Source: Utricularia gibba (lineage: Eukaryota > Streptophyta > Magnoliopsida > Lamiales > Lentibulariaceae). Taken from it: a stretch of 64,000 nucleotides of DNA. The notes beneath the pieces were generated by a model that saw nothing but the letters and a program-made list of their open reading frames with translations, made no database searches and was not told where the DNA came from. The stretch's first letter is position 1. The number at the start of each line of letters is the position of its first letter. Made by a program: the position numbers and the translations under genes. The stretch spans positions 1,550,001 to 1,614,000 of the forward strand of contig NEEC01000016.1 of the NCBI GenBank assembly GCA_002189035.1. The letters run 5' to 3'. Of the stretch, positions 11,161 to 22,790 are shown piece by piece.

Positions 11161-12200
11161 ATCAACAAAGGATACAAAATAAGAATAGAAATCTGAAAAT
11201 AAAGAAATGGAAAACAGTTAAACAAACATGATATTAACGATGAAAAACGTAGCTAAACCCAACTAAATACATAATTATATGAAAAGACAACTTTTCATAA
11301 TTAAACCCAACTTAATATAAAATGCATACTGCATCAACAAATGCATAGATACCAACTTATATGCAAGTTGCAATAACAAGATTACCAGATTTTAAGCCAA
11401 CGAATTCTGGCCTTTCAAGAGCGCAACGACACTGATAAGAAGAGCCTTTATATGCAACAAAAGATGATGTAAACTAGTTAGGATTGCACACTTATATAAT
11501 AGATACCAACTTTTAAAGAAAATCATATTGCATAGATTCATTCACATCCATACATAATCTATATCAATTATTTAAAATAATTAAAAAAAATTGCTTCACC
11601 TACAAAATACTCATTGTTTGATGTGTCGCCCCAAATTTCAAATTTTAAGTATTTTAAAAATGACAAACGAAATAAGTTATGGATGTATTTCAACGACACC
11701 TACGCATTACATGTGTTTTGAATGTACCTTCTCAAAATCTAACCATTCTTACATTATTTTAAAAAATGGCAAGAATTTATTATACATTTATTTATTCTAA
11801 ACCCTTGATTAAACTATAAATTAAAAATTTTAGTAGTTTTTGTTCATAGTAATGAAGTTTATCATCACCCAGATTGCAGCGTGTTAAATAATCAAAATTC
11901 ATAAAACCCACGTTTTTTTGTAAACATATATTCAATATTTTTTTTATAAAACATCATAATATTTGACATTTACGTAAAGAAAAAGATACATTCGTATATC
12001 ACGTAAGTTTGAATGATTATTTATAAACTTTAATGTCAATATATTGCTTTTTAATAATATATTTGTAATTTAAAATTTTTGAACCAGTTTTTATAAATAA
12101 AAATTTGTTACAAAAATATTTTTTTATCTAATGAATGTCAATTTGAATTTTAAATCATTTAATAAACAATACACATACGTAAGTATATTTGAGAGTGTTT
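11161..12200. other. AT-rich intergenic
   Basis: No gene or clear repeat is visible. Short open frames are what AT-rich DNA gives by chance. Confidence 0.5.
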
Positions 12201-12930
12201 CCATAAATTGTTTTGGCCGCCTCTACAAAACGCAATGTTACATATGTCCCGTCGAAAATTTCACATTTGCAACATATTAAAAAGGTGGGAATCTTTCAAA
12301 TATTTCATTTACCCTAAACCCTAAAACCTTAAAAACCCTAAACCACGAAGTCGAAATTTATGTTTTTTAATATGAATGGTTCTTAATGATAACGTTGGAT
12401 CATTCTATCAGATATTCAAAGAAAAAGAAAAAATTCTATCAGATATTCCATAAAATGTTGTGACATTTTCAATGATTTTAGCAATAGAAAAACCATTATG
12501 TGGTGACGTCAATTCTTGAAAAACTAAAATTCGTTTTTTCATACACCAAGAATTATCTACCCAAGAACAATATAACTCTCATTGTTACAACATTTCCAAC
12601 CATCACAAGTTAAACAAAAATTACAATGCAGAGGTTTAAAAGTAGAAATTAAAAAGTCATGCATGTTTTTAAAATCCTCAAGTGCCATATGATATGCGAT
12701 TTTCCTAAAAAAAATTTTGTATCCCGGTTGAGCTTGTTTCACGATTCGGAATTGTGAACAGTACGGTTCACACACGGGTCAGAACCGTCAATTTCACGGT
12801 TCCAATTATGTCGAACTGAACCGGAACCGCACAGACATCCATCCCTTGAAATCGAACCGGAATCGATGGTTTCAGTTCGAACCGTGGTTCCGAGACCGAA
12901 CCCACCTCTAATTGTAATTCATTCAATAAA
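12201..12930 (-). mobile_element. hAT transposon fragment with terminal repeat-rich end
   Basis: On the minus strand, 12775-12557 encodes a piece containing LTCDGWKCCNNESYIVLG, like the 'T.D.W.s......Y..v' motif of hAT transposases. The nucleotide sequence CCAACCATCACAAGTTAAAC at about 12596 recurs in the larger hAT relic near 48732, so both come from one family. The adjacent 12770-12910 is packed with the inverted phrases GAACCG and CGGTTC, which often mark plant hAT ends. Confidence 0.55.
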
Positions 12931-14164
12931 AAAAAACAATTTTTAATGAATTATATTTCAGAACCAATACGTCTCGCTGAGTACACTTATATCCGTGTAC
13001 TATAAATGTATCTCATATCCATTTTTTACTGTTATAAGTAACAAATCCAATGATCCAAGTTGGCCCGTATCCGTACCTTGGTTCCATTGGATCGAGTTTG
13101 ATGGTGTGGTCATGGAAGTCATGAGACTTCTCATTCGCCTTCAACCAACTGCTTTTGTTGCTGTCTTGTGTAACAGTTACACATTTTGTAGATATTTCAC
13201 TTTGTACACTGTTGAAAGCATGTAAACTTCTTTGAATGTTTGGAAACTCAGAAGCCAGTAGCATGTTCCTTCCAATGAACACAAGGGAGTTATGGAATCA
13301 TATACTACAAGCACCAAGAAACATGAACTTGAACTGCTTGTTCATGGCTGTAAGTTGCACCTCCTTCTTGTCGAGTAATGCCGTCAATCCCACATTCTCT
13401 TCGATCGCTTCTGCATCTTCTCATTCTCGGACTGTGTATTTTTGGCCACCAATTTGAGATATAGAAAGATACTCTATGATCAAGCTTCAGAATATTCGGT
13501 AGCCAGAGCAACTGAACAATAAAATATTTGAAGAATCCATATAACATCTTGCCCCGATCTCCCGAATAATGTATAAATCAAAGAAAATACACTTTTCGTC
13601 CTAGTTGACAATAAAGATGTCATCTTGATCACCCAAATTTCAACAGACACATGCAAGAATGATGGAAAAATGCTCAAGAATTCTAAAACTCATCCAAAAG
13701 AACAATAACGTCGCAGTCAACCAATGCACAAACAATGTATGGGTAACACATATCAAAAAACAGTGTAATTGCAACTAACCCTTCGAAGTTCTTCTCGATC
13801 TTCTGAAAGTGCTTCTTCGACTGTTTCAGGGTTTCCCTTATTCTGATGACACGATTGACGCGGTTGAGCTCCTTGTTCTCAGAAGCCCTTCCTAACGAGC
13901 ACTTTCCTCGACTAAACTCTGAACCGTGTGCCTCATCTCGCTCAACATACTGTTGGTCGCAATCGTGATCTACTGCATATCCTCTAGATTCAGAGACATG
14001 GATCCCCTTTGCCCTTCGTCCCTTCCCCGGTCAAAACTCCAACCCACCGCTATGTGCGGTAAATATTAGGATCAGTTACAAATCTCTTCCATTTGCACGC
14101 TTACTTTCAAAACCTGTTATACATAGTCCGCCCAGAAGCCCACTTGGCCCCTCACCATAATGTC
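12931..14164. other. Unassigned sequence left of the copia insertion
   Basis: Composition is near-genic from 13000 to 14160. A 40-bp phrase around 13207-13245 (GCATGTAAACTTCTTTGAATG) also occurs near 7966-8000, so part of it is repetitive. On the minus strand, 14005-13760 gives a Glu/Ser/Arg-rich reading with several stops, possibly an old gag. I do not recognise a gene. Confidence 0.35.
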
Positions 14165-14169
14165 TCCCG
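14165..14169. repeat. Target-site duplication, left (TCCCG)
   Basis: TCCCG immediately precedes the left LTR, and the same five bases follow the right LTR at 18875-18879. Confidence 0.95.
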
Positions 14170-14470
14170 TGAAGATATGTTGTGCAGTTGTTTGGAGCAA
14201 CGTTGGTGCTTGAGCTTCGGAAGTAGATTTAAGAAAAAAACAGTTTGCAACAAGTAAGACTTGGGAGTATTTAAACTACTTCCTATGAAGGAGTCGACCG
14301 TTGCGGTAAATAGTGGGCTTCATATGATGATTTGGATCTTTGGGCTTTTCTAGGTTGATGTTGGGCCGCATTCTCTAGTCGACCCAGGGTTCACTCTCCT
14401 CCAGAATCGCAGATAGACGCTGGTGAGCTGAGTTCTTCGCGACGGAGTGCTGATGCAGCACAATCTAACA
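14170..14470 (-). repeat. 3' LTR of the copia element
   Basis: This 301-bp LTR is bounded by TG and CA in plus-strand reading. It is the downstream LTR in element orientation and is nearly identical to 18569-18874. Confidence 0.95.
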
Positions 14471-14480
14471 CTCCCCCTTG
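14471..14480 (-). other. Polypurine tract of the copia element
   Basis: Read on the minus strand, CAAGGGGGAG abuts the 3' LTR. This is the expected position and composition for the plus-strand DNA primer. Confidence 0.85.
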
Positions 14481-14524
14481 CTGCGAAGCTCTGTGTTTTC
14501 AGTGGGGCATTCCTTCATACCTAT

Positions 14525-15971
14525 CTAGTCTCTTAGGTCAGCAAATCGCTTGGGCGCTAGGAATTTCGTAAGTAGGTCAGCAGCCTGTTCTTCAATCCAA
14601 ATATACTTGAACGCGATTTCTCCATTCGATACAAACTCTCTAAGAGCATGATAACGAACTCTGATATGTTTGGTCCTCCCGAATTGCGTTGGATTTTCGC
14701 CTAGGGCAATTGCTGACTTATTATCTATCCAAAGTGTGGTAGCACCGTGGGTTGGTAGGTCAAGATCTTCCAGAATTTTCCTGAGCCATATGGCATGTTT
14801 TGCAGCTTCCACTCCAGCAATGTATTCCGCTTCAATGGACAATAGCACAGTGATGTCTTGCTTCCGGGATGCCCAGCTGAAGACTCCCGATCCGAATGTG
14901 AAGAGGTAATCGCTTGTAGTCCTTGAATCCTCAAAACTACCTGCATAGTCGGAGTTAGTAAATTCAGATAAATTCATACCTGTGCCCTTTTTGAATGCTA
15001 GACCATAGGCTATCGTTGAGTTCAGGTATTTGATGATCTGCTTGGCCGTGTCCATATGATGTTTGTGAGGATTCCGCAAGTATCGGGAGAGGTAGCTGAC
15101 ATAAAAACAAATGTCAGGTCTGGTAGCAGATAGGTACATAAGCGAACCGATCAAGCTACTGAAGATTTTATCATTTGCAGAAGCTTCTTCGTCGACTTGG
15201 TCAGACTTCATGGCAGGTACACTAACAGGTTTCGCATTACTCATGTTGTATTTTTTTATGAGATCAGTAGTATATTTGCATTGGCTTAGGTAGATACAAT
15301 CAGGAGTGTGCTTGATCTCTAGCCCCAAGAAGTAACTCATTGTTTGTAGATCGCTCATCTCAAATGTAGTCATGAGTTGCTGTTTTTTCTTGAATCAGCA
15401 GATAGTGGGCATTTCCAGTAAAAAGAAGGTCGTCGACATAGAGAGACACAATGAGGTACTTCGTTGCCTTCTTCAACGTATAGAGTGTGATGTCATTTTT
15501 GCTCCTCTGAAAGCCCCTTGAGTGAAAATGAGAGTCGATTTTGGTATACCAGGCCCGTGGTGCTTCCTTTAAACCGTATAGGGCCTTATGGAGTAGCAGG
15601 ACTTTGTTTTCTGCTCCTTGTTTGACAAATCCGGGAGGCTGTTGAACATATACTTCCTCTTGTAGGGCCCCATTCAAGAAGGCGCTCTTGACATCCAGGT
15701 GAAAAATGTCCCAATGATTACAAGCAGCCAATGCTATCAGTAATTTGATGGTATCAAGATGTGCAACAGGGGCAAAGGTCTCACTGAAATCAATCCTAGG
15801 TATTTGAGAATACCCCTGAGCTACTAGACGAGCTTTCAGCTTGTTCATGGTCCCATTTGCATTTAGCTGTGTGTGGAATATCCATTTCACACCTATTATT
15901 CGACTATTGGGAGGCTTGAATACTAATTCCCATGTGCCATTCTTTTCAATGGAATGTATTTCAGATTCCAT
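14525..15971 (-). pseudogene. Copia reverse transcriptase and RNase H region
   Basis: The first reading block, 15971-15360, starts in the conserved region WELV and KWIF. It continues through KARLVAQGY, FAPVAHLDTI, LDVKSAFLNG and LYGLKEAPRAWY to YVDDLLFTG, the copia reverse transcriptase active site. The frame then changes at 15360-15373. The second block, 15373-14525, carries YFLGLEI, GSLMYLSATRPDI, the RNase H core with SDYAGS and SIEAEYIA, and the end motif AADLLTK (usually ADxLTK). Together these are the complete catalytic domains, broken by at least one frameshift. Confidence 0.95.
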
Positions 15972-16030
15972 GATGGCTTTCCAACCCGGATCCTGGTGGG
16001 CAGAACTCCAGTCAAGAGGTTCCTAAGCAA

Positions 16031-17149
16031 CTAAGCAGCGATCATATATCTGGCTGATGTATCAGTAACCTTGCGCAGGTGCTTCCCCATCTTCAATATA
16101 GGAATCAGTGTCGACTGGTTGCTGGTTAGTGGTGTAGCTGCTGGAGACGTTGAGCTGGTGACGGGAGTAGGAGAATTATCCCTTAAATCATCATCTGTAT
16201 CAGGAAAAGGCTCTTTAAACAGGTCATTCCATGTATAGGAAGCAGGTATATTTTCTGGAGACCAATCCAGCATTTTTGTTCATCTACTAAGACAGATTAT
16301 GATTTTTTGTGTCTCCAAATGCAGTACTCGATATGCCTTAGAGACATCGCTATACCCTAAGAAAATCCCAGTATTTGCCCATTTAACCAGTTTTCCATGG
16401 CGTTTTTCTGGAGGCACATAAATGTAATAGAGACTTCCAAAAACGTGCAGATGTTTCACTTGAGGAGGTGTCCCATACCAAGCTTCATATGGTGTTTTGT
16501 TAGGTAAAGAGGAGGTAGCACACCAGTTCAGAATATAGATTGAGGTATTTGCTGCTTCGCCCCAAAAATAGCTGGGTAAGCTTTTTTGAAACAGGAGACA
16601 CCGGCTCATGTTCATGATGGTCTTGTTCTTACGTTCTGAGGTTCCATTCTGCTGCGGAGTGTACGGGGTAGTTAACTCATGCTTGATCCCTTGAGACTCA
16701 CATAGGGTAATCAGCTCGGTGGGTGAGTATTCTCTACCGTTATCAGTTCTGAGTTTAACAATCCGTTCTTTGGTTTCATTTTCAATTGCAGATTTGAAGA
16801 GCTGGAAATAGTGAAGGACTTGAGATCGATTCTTCCAGAGGAAGATCCGGGAAAATTTGGTAAAATCATCAATGAACAGTAGGAAGTACCGGTTGCCACT
16901 TGGAGTTGCACAGTTCATGGGGCCACACACATCAGAGTGCACAAGTTCCAATTTTTGAGAGCTTTTCCAGGTTCGGGATTCGAACGGAAATTTGCTCATC
17001 TTTCCTTGCTGACATATGGAGCATACAGCTGTGTCATGTTTCAGTTCTGAGATCCCATCAACCAGCTTGTGCCGCTGCATGTGAAGGTTTGTTGACATAT
17101 GTGCCCAAACCGTTGATGCCAAGTTTCTGTCGTTAGGCTGCTTAGACAT
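16031..17149 (-). pseudogene. Copia integrase region
   Basis: The block 17149-16280 has the zinc-binding HMQRHK..CSICQQGK motif (H and C residues conserved). The integrase core has DVCGP and FIDDFTKF, then LRTDNGREY and the CESQGIKHELTTPYTPQQNG block, followed by ERKN and the FGSLYY, GIFLGY end. Asp and Glu of the DDE triad are present. An in-frame stop separates it from the Ser/Pro/Thr-rich linker at 16273-16031 that leads into reverse transcriptase. Confidence 0.95.
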
Positions 17150-17420
17150 ATGGCATTCCTGTCACTGGGAGAAAAATTGATAGGATATATTCTGTGATGT
17201 CACTCTGCCTTAAAGAGTACTTTTCCTATTGAGTCTTTAGCCGTGATGGAAGTACTGTCGTGTGTATAGTTAATATTTTGATCCTGCAATTGGCCATAAC
17301 TGATAAGATTGTGATGTGCTCTTGGCACATAGTACACGTCTCTAATGATTTTTCCAGATATGGAGATATTGCCGATTCCAGCAGGGATGAGTTTTTCTTG
17401 TCCAGCAGCTTGCAGAATTC

Positions 17421-18465
17421 TTATTTCTGATAGAGATTCAGGGTTTGAAAGCAGGTAATATCATAAGTCAGGTGGTTGCTGCAGCCACTGTCTAGGTACC
17501 ATTGCTTGTCTTTTGTGCATGATTCTTCATTTGCAGATAGACTGGCGTGAGTTTCAGTAATAGCAAGAACCATATCGCTCATATTCTGGGAGATTTCGGA
17601 GATACCAGCTACTACTAATAACTCTTTTGCCTTTCTTTTTTTCAAGACAGACCCCCTCAATATGTCCTGTGGCAGAGCAATGGGTACACTTGTTTGAAGG
17701 ATTCCAGAAGCAGTCTTTGTTGAGGTGATTTTTTCCTTTACAGAATTGGCAAGGTGGGTGAGGTCCTCTTTTCTCCGTTTTCGTCCCTTGATTTTGGCTT
17801 GATCTATAGTTCATGTATGCAGCTTGGAGGATTTTTTCTTGGGGCTTCTCTTGTTCTTCTAGCATATTGATCCTTTGTTCTTCACCCTATAGAGTGTTCA
17901 GTAATTCAGATGGTGTCAAATTTGTGAGACTCCTTGTAGCAATAAGAGCACTCACTACCGGGCTGAACTTGGAGGGCATACTTGTGCATATTTTGTTAAT
18001 AACTCTCTCGTCATCGACTGTTCCTCCTAGTAGCTTGATTTTGATAATAGGCTTGTTGAGTTTGTCTGCAAATGACTGAATAGAGTCTGAGTTTGATATT
18101 TTCACCAAGTCAAATTCCCTCCAAAGGTTTAGTCTTTCTGATTGTCTGGAATTTTCGGTTCCTGAAAATTCCACTTCTAGTATTTTCCAAGCTTCCCTTG
18201 CTGTTTCGCAGTTTACAATCATCAAAAACATTTCATCTGTAAGTGAGCCATGAATTGCAACCAGCACCTGCGAGTTAGCCATTGTCTCTTCTTTGGTGAG
18301 TTCTCTTGTTTTTCCTTCTTTGTCTGTGGGTGGATCTTTGGTTACTATGACCCATAAACCAAGAGCTTGCATGTAGCATTTCATTTTAGCTGCCCAAATA
18401 AGATAGTTCTTTCCATCGAACGGGGGTGGTTGTAGCGGTATGAAATTGTTTGTTTTGTTGCTCAT
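17421..18465 (-). pseudogene. Copia gag and protease region
   Basis: Gag starts with ATG at 18465 (MSNKTNNFIPLQ) and holds the copia gag pattern: PPFDGKNYLIWAAKM, AWKILEVEF and similar. An in-frame TAG at 17887-17889 interrupts it, after which the same frame continues to two CCHC-like knuckles, CQFCKGKNHLNKDC and CTHCSATGHIEGVC. After a frame change near 17600 the protease motif WYLDSGCSNHLT appears (about 17500). These are the usual gag-protease parts of Ty1/copia, disabled by the stop and the shift. Confidence 0.93.
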
Positions 18466-18556
18466 GTTGTTCCTGCGTTGTTAGTGAGATAAAGATGAAT
18501 GTAAGGATGTGTGTCGTCGTGTGGTGTGCTATACCTGATTTATTGTTCGAAATTGG

Positions 18557-18568
18557 GCTCTGATACCA
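18557..18568 (-). other. Primer-binding site of the copia element
   Basis: On the minus strand, TGGTATCAGAGC directly follows the 5' LTR. This is the sequence complementary to the 3' end of initiator tRNA-Met that most plant copia elements use. Confidence 0.95.
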
Positions 18569-18874
18569 TGAAGATATGCTGTGCAGTTGTTTGAAGCAAC
18601 GTTGGTGCTTGAGCTTCGGAAGTAGATTTAAAAAAAAACAGTTTGCAACAAGTAAGACTTGGGAGTATTTAAACTACTTCTTATGAAGGAGTCGACCATT
18701 GCGGTAGATAGTGGGCTTCATATGATGATTTGGATCTTTGGGCTTTTCTAGGTTGATGTCGGGCCGCATTCTCTAGTCGACCCAGGGTTCGGTCTTCTCC
18801 AGAATCGCAGCATCACATAGATGCTGGTGAGCTGAGTTCTTCGCGACGGAGTGGTGATGCAGCACAATCTAACA
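18569..18874 (-). repeat. 5' LTR of the copia element
   Basis: This 306-bp LTR is the upstream one in element orientation. It includes a CATCAC insertion relative to the other LTR. Confidence 0.95.
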
Positions 18875-18879
18875 TCCCG
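18875..18879. repeat. Target-site duplication, right (TCCCG)
   Basis: These five bases repeat 14165-14169. Removing the element and one copy restores the pre-insertion sequence. Confidence 0.95.
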
Positions 18880-20260
18880 TACCCGCACCAACTTGGTCAA
18901 TTCTCTGAGTCCCATGACCCCATTTCCTTTCAAGATGGATATTTATGTGCTCCAGAGTTTTGACTTTCATCATGTGAATTATCCAAAGTTTCTGTTTGTT
19001 TTGCTATGTAACCACTGAAACATAGTGCAGACATGGGAATTGGGATCCCTTTTGGTGAACGAAAATTGTGAAAAAGGTGTCGTCTTTGGTCTTCACTGCA
19101 GAAAAAATGAAGAGGGGGGAGATTGATTGAAGATTTGGGTCCACTTCCCAAAGAGGATCGGTGGCCCTTAGCTATCATCCTAATGTTTCCTCCCTGAGAA
19201 ACTTCACTTCTGTTCGGCCTTTGATTGCACTGTTCTTCAACGATTTTGCTCTGATCATTAAACAATTTGGCAAATGGAGGAGTCAAGGTACAGTTCAGAG
19301 AAAATTCCTATTGAGATTGCATGCCTTGTGGAGTTAATCATGTGTGTTTTGCTTTTGCGTATCATATCAAATCCCCAACATTTTCTGATATGGAGTAACC
19401 TACGCTGGAAGAAACTAGGGAGGTGTTGGGTTTTAAAAATGGTACCTGTTGACAATGAAGACTAAAAAGTTCCAGATTCACACATGGAGATGCAGGGAAG
19501 TAATGTTTTGTGGCAGCTGAGATTTTCTCCATATGGATTGGTAGTCTCTTTCTGGGTATTAAAAAGTTGCAGAAAGGCAATGAAATTGATACAAACACAG
19601 AGAGGACCAAATCTTCAAAGATTTCGGAAAAGAGGGAGATGATTGCAATCTCCTTACAAGAGGAGGTGTGCAATAAATATATGCAGAGAAAGAGGGAGAT
19701 CTGTGTAGAAGCTGTGCGTGTTCGAGGAAGGAAACTCGCACACAACGTAAAAGCATCCCCATTAACATATGTGGAGTCCATGCATCTGCTCTGTTTGAAG
19801 AACATTCTCGAGAATGAAGGACATGGCTGGCCGGCCCCCCTTTAATGCTCACTATTGCAACATCATTTGCCTTATGTAGATTACGATGAAATTCGTTGGT
19901 TTCTCCGCAGTTTTGTGAAGCCATCATATCAGCCACCAGCAAGATGGGGTGCGTAGAAATGGATAGTAGTGACAATGCATTTATTTTCTGGAGGTGTGTG
20001 CACTGTGTTGATGCTTCTGAGCCTCGCGGCAATGAACCAGACGCGTCCACCGCCGGAGCTTGGCCTTTCCGGCGAGGCAAGACATGGATATCAACATTGG
20101 AAGACGCATGTAAATTACTTGGGACGAATTATTTCCTGGCCGGCCGGAGCTATGCCCTTAGGAGGATGGGCGCCTTTAGTTTAGTTCCCTTGGAAGACCG
20201 CCTTTTCGAAAAGGAGCGACGCCTGCGTCCCTATTTATGCGTAATTTATTGATTCGGAAT
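18880..20260. other. Unassigned GC-moderate sequence right of the copia insertion
   Basis: Several open frames of 100-170 codons exist on both strands between 18930 and 20250, overlapping one another. None shows a family motif I recognise. Composition and the lack of obvious repeat structure would fit an unrecognised gene, a relic or a non-coding transcript. Confidence 0.35.
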
Positions 20261-21100
20261 AGGTGTTTTTTTTAAAAAAAAATTCAATTTAATTTTTTAT
20301 TAAATGTATTTTATAATACTTGATTTGTAAAATACTCACGTAATTTTTTCAATCATGTTAATGAAATTTTTTCTGTCATAGTTAACTGTGTGTTTAAATT
20401 TTTTCATATATTTAAATTATATATAATTTTAATTATAATATGTTAAATAAAAATCAATCAAATATTAAATAAATATTTTATAGATAATATAAGTCAATGA
20501 GATTATTTATGATTTCTCAAAGAGGTGATGTGGCTAAATAGAAAAATTCTATTAATCTTATATTAGTTATTGTTCCCATAAGATTATAATGTAAAATTGT
20601 AAATGTTAAGTATTAGAAATGAATAATAGCGTATAAGCCAATCATGAATCTTAATATTTGATAACAAAGTGAAACTTGAGCTTGTGCCATAGTGAAGGTA
20701 AATTCAACGAACAAGTTGAATGTCTAAGAAGGAGATAACGTAAATTTAAAAATCTAATGACGGAATAGTTTTAATTTGATTTTATAATAATTTTATTTAA
20801 ATGAATATTTGATAATAATTATAAATTAAATCAATATTTTAATGTATAGTTAATTTTAAACTTATTCTATACATTTATTGAAAATAAAAAGAAATAATAT
20901 ATTTTATTTTAAATTTTAATATATAAAAATTCATTTATCAAATATATTAAAAATATTTTATTTAATTATATAATTAGAATTCAGATGAATTATTGTTATT
21001 ATTATTATTATTTTAGTGAGGAGGAGGGAATAGGGATGTTGGGGTTGTCAACGTCAGCAGTCTTTCTCTCCCAGATATCTCTGTGATCGCCGAATCCCGA
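20261..21100. other. AT-rich DNA upstream of WUS
   Basis: The stretch is AT-rich without coding signal. It includes an ATT-triplet run at about 20995-21015. The last 100 bp before 21100 become GC-richer and are probably the proximal promoter and 5' leader of WUS (ATG at 21225). A TATATA box candidate lies at about 21151. Confidence 0.45.
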
Positions 21101-21224
21101 CTCCCATGTGCCCCACGCCTCTCCTTCCTCCTGTTCCTTCCTTCTTCTTTATATATTGAGCACCCCCGTTTTCCGAATCGCAACTACTGTTGTTTTAATT
21201 GGTATTCTAGCCAGCTTACAACGC

Positions 21225-22053
21225 ATGGCGGCGCCTAATGACGACGGCGGTAGCGGCGGCGGCGGATCAGTAGCCGGCCGTCAGACGAGCACAAGGTGGA
21301 CGCCAACGGCGGAGCAGATTCGGATTCTCAAGGATCTTTATTACAACAATGGCGTACGGTCCCCGACGGCAGAGCAGATTCAGAGGATCTCCGCGAAGCT
21401 GCGGCACTACGGTAAGATCGAAGGCAAAAACGTCTTCTACTGGTTTCAGAACCATAAGGCTCGTGAGCGCCAGAAGAAGCGCTTCACTTCCGTCCCCCCT
21501 CCGCCTCTCCCTCCCCCGCCGCACTCTTTCTCCGATCATCTCGCCACCGCCGCCAAGCTCAACGCACCCTTTTCGTCTTCAGGTTTACACACATTTCTTT
21601 TTTTTTTTCACCTCCTCCGTGTTCTTACGTTTTCTCCCTGTAGGTGGATTCGGAGGTCCCTTAGCCATGGAGATGAAGTTCAAAGTAAGCTGAAGAACAA
21701 CGCATTATCAAAATAACAAATCTTCATCTTTTTCTTCTCATAGTGCATGCTTCTCTCGACAGGAGTTCTGCGTCACTCCGGGAGGCGTTTGTACTCCCCA
21801 GAGCTTGGCATGGAACCCCTTCTCCTCCTCCTCCGCGTGCTTCCCTCCGCCGGCAAGGGAGATCGAAACACTGCCGCTGTTCCCGATCCAGGATGAAATG
21901 GCGTGGAAGTTGGTCCCTGAGGGCGGCGCGTCGAGTGTCCCCGGCGAGGGCGCGTCACTGGAGCTCAGCCTGAGCTCCTCCTCCGCCTCCTGGTACCATG
22001 ATGAAGCATGTCGTCTTCCAAATCCGGCCTTGAAACCCCATGCCCACAGTTGA
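21225..22053 (+). CDS. WUS: WUSCHEL homeodomain transcription factor
   Basis: Exons 21225-21582, 21644-21684 and 21763-22053 join in consistent phases to give 229 residues. The atypical homeodomain (about residues 24-89) contains [20 protein letters not shown] and ends with [16 protein letters not shown]. The extra YNN loop is characteristic of WUS itself among WOX proteins. The second exon ends in the short conserved block MEMKFK. Near the C-terminus are the WUS box TLPLFP (169-174) and an EAR-like repression motif LELSL (199-203). The protein is nuclear, maintains shoot stem cells by repressing and activating target genes, and recruits TOPLESS co-repressors through these motifs. It is shorter than Arabidopsis WUS (about 290 residues), mainly between homeodomain and WUS box, and has a 26-residue tail after the EAR motif. 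The ATG at 21225 is the first in frame. Confidence 0.93.
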
Positions 22054-22790
22054 TGCGAAGCTAACGTTACTTGTATGTTTTGGTCATGAGTATTATGAAT
22101 ATAAGATATGATACTAAGGGTTGTGGGTTGGCGAGGGGAGGAAATGATTGGAATGTTGAAAAATAGAGTGAAGTGGTGATGGGAGGCCCAAAAAGCTGAA
22201 TGATTGATTCATCAACACACTTGTTGCATGTCACTTCCCTTCACCTTTTCCAATACCCCTAAAATCCTCATTTCAACCCCAAAATATTTTCCAAATTTCT
22301 ACTATTTAACAAAATTCTACATTTAATTATTATTATTTAATTAACATTAGAAGTTTAATATAAGTAATGGGTCCTCATTGTTTGACGTACTACTAATATT
22401 TAGTTTCTAAAATTTAATGTATCAAATAAATTTAGTTATTGATTGATTTAAAATATTTAAAAAATAAGTATATATAGTTTTTATTATTCTGGGAAATCGG
22501 CGATGATGGTTGATTTTGATAATGAGGATCAATTTTGTCATAATAAAAAAAATAATTGTACATAATTTTTTAAATAATGAAGATGAATATTAATTTTTTA
22601 TGAACTAATCATCAACCATGCCATTTGAGAAGACACCCAAATTTGCAATTTTCAAACTTTAATAAAGTGAAGTAAACCAAATATTGAATACCCAAACAAA
22701 AATGCAAGCATGGGAACCCCTCAATAATTGAGGATTTTTATATAGTTTTAAAACTAAAAATAAAAGTGAGTTTCGAAATACACCATCATT
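22054..22790. other. WUS 3' region and AT-rich intergenic
   Basis: The first 200 bp are probably WUS 3' untranslated sequence. The remainder is AT-rich and shows nothing recognisable. Confidence 0.45.

Larger units (their letters stand above)
14170..18874 (-). mobile_element. Ty1/copia LTR retrotransposon, structurally complete, coding-dead
   Basis: This 4705-bp element lies on the minus strand. It has two LTRs (14170-14470 and 18569-18874) beginning TG and ending CA, a perfect TCCCG duplication, a primer-binding site and a polypurine tract. The domain order gag, protease, integrase, reverse transcriptase, RNase H is that of Ty1/copia. By eye the LTRs differ at about 12 substitutions plus a 1-bp and a 6-bp indel in 300 bp, or about 4 per cent, so the insertion is fairly recent. 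The coding region has an in-frame stop in gag and several frame changes in pol, so it could only move with help from another copy. Confidence 0.97.

Noticed and set aside
18880-18960. Possible RIN4/NOI-like motif (GSWDSEN) on the minus strand
   Set aside because: Only one short match, with stops on both sides and no continuing NOI signature on the far side of the copia insertion.
19559-20252. Overlapping long open frames on both strands
   Set aside because: They overlap on opposite strands and neither shows a family motif. Left as unassigned DNA.
21108-21224. Longer N-terminus for WUS
   Set aside because: The extension begins at GTG, not ATG, and its residues do not resemble any WUS N-terminus.
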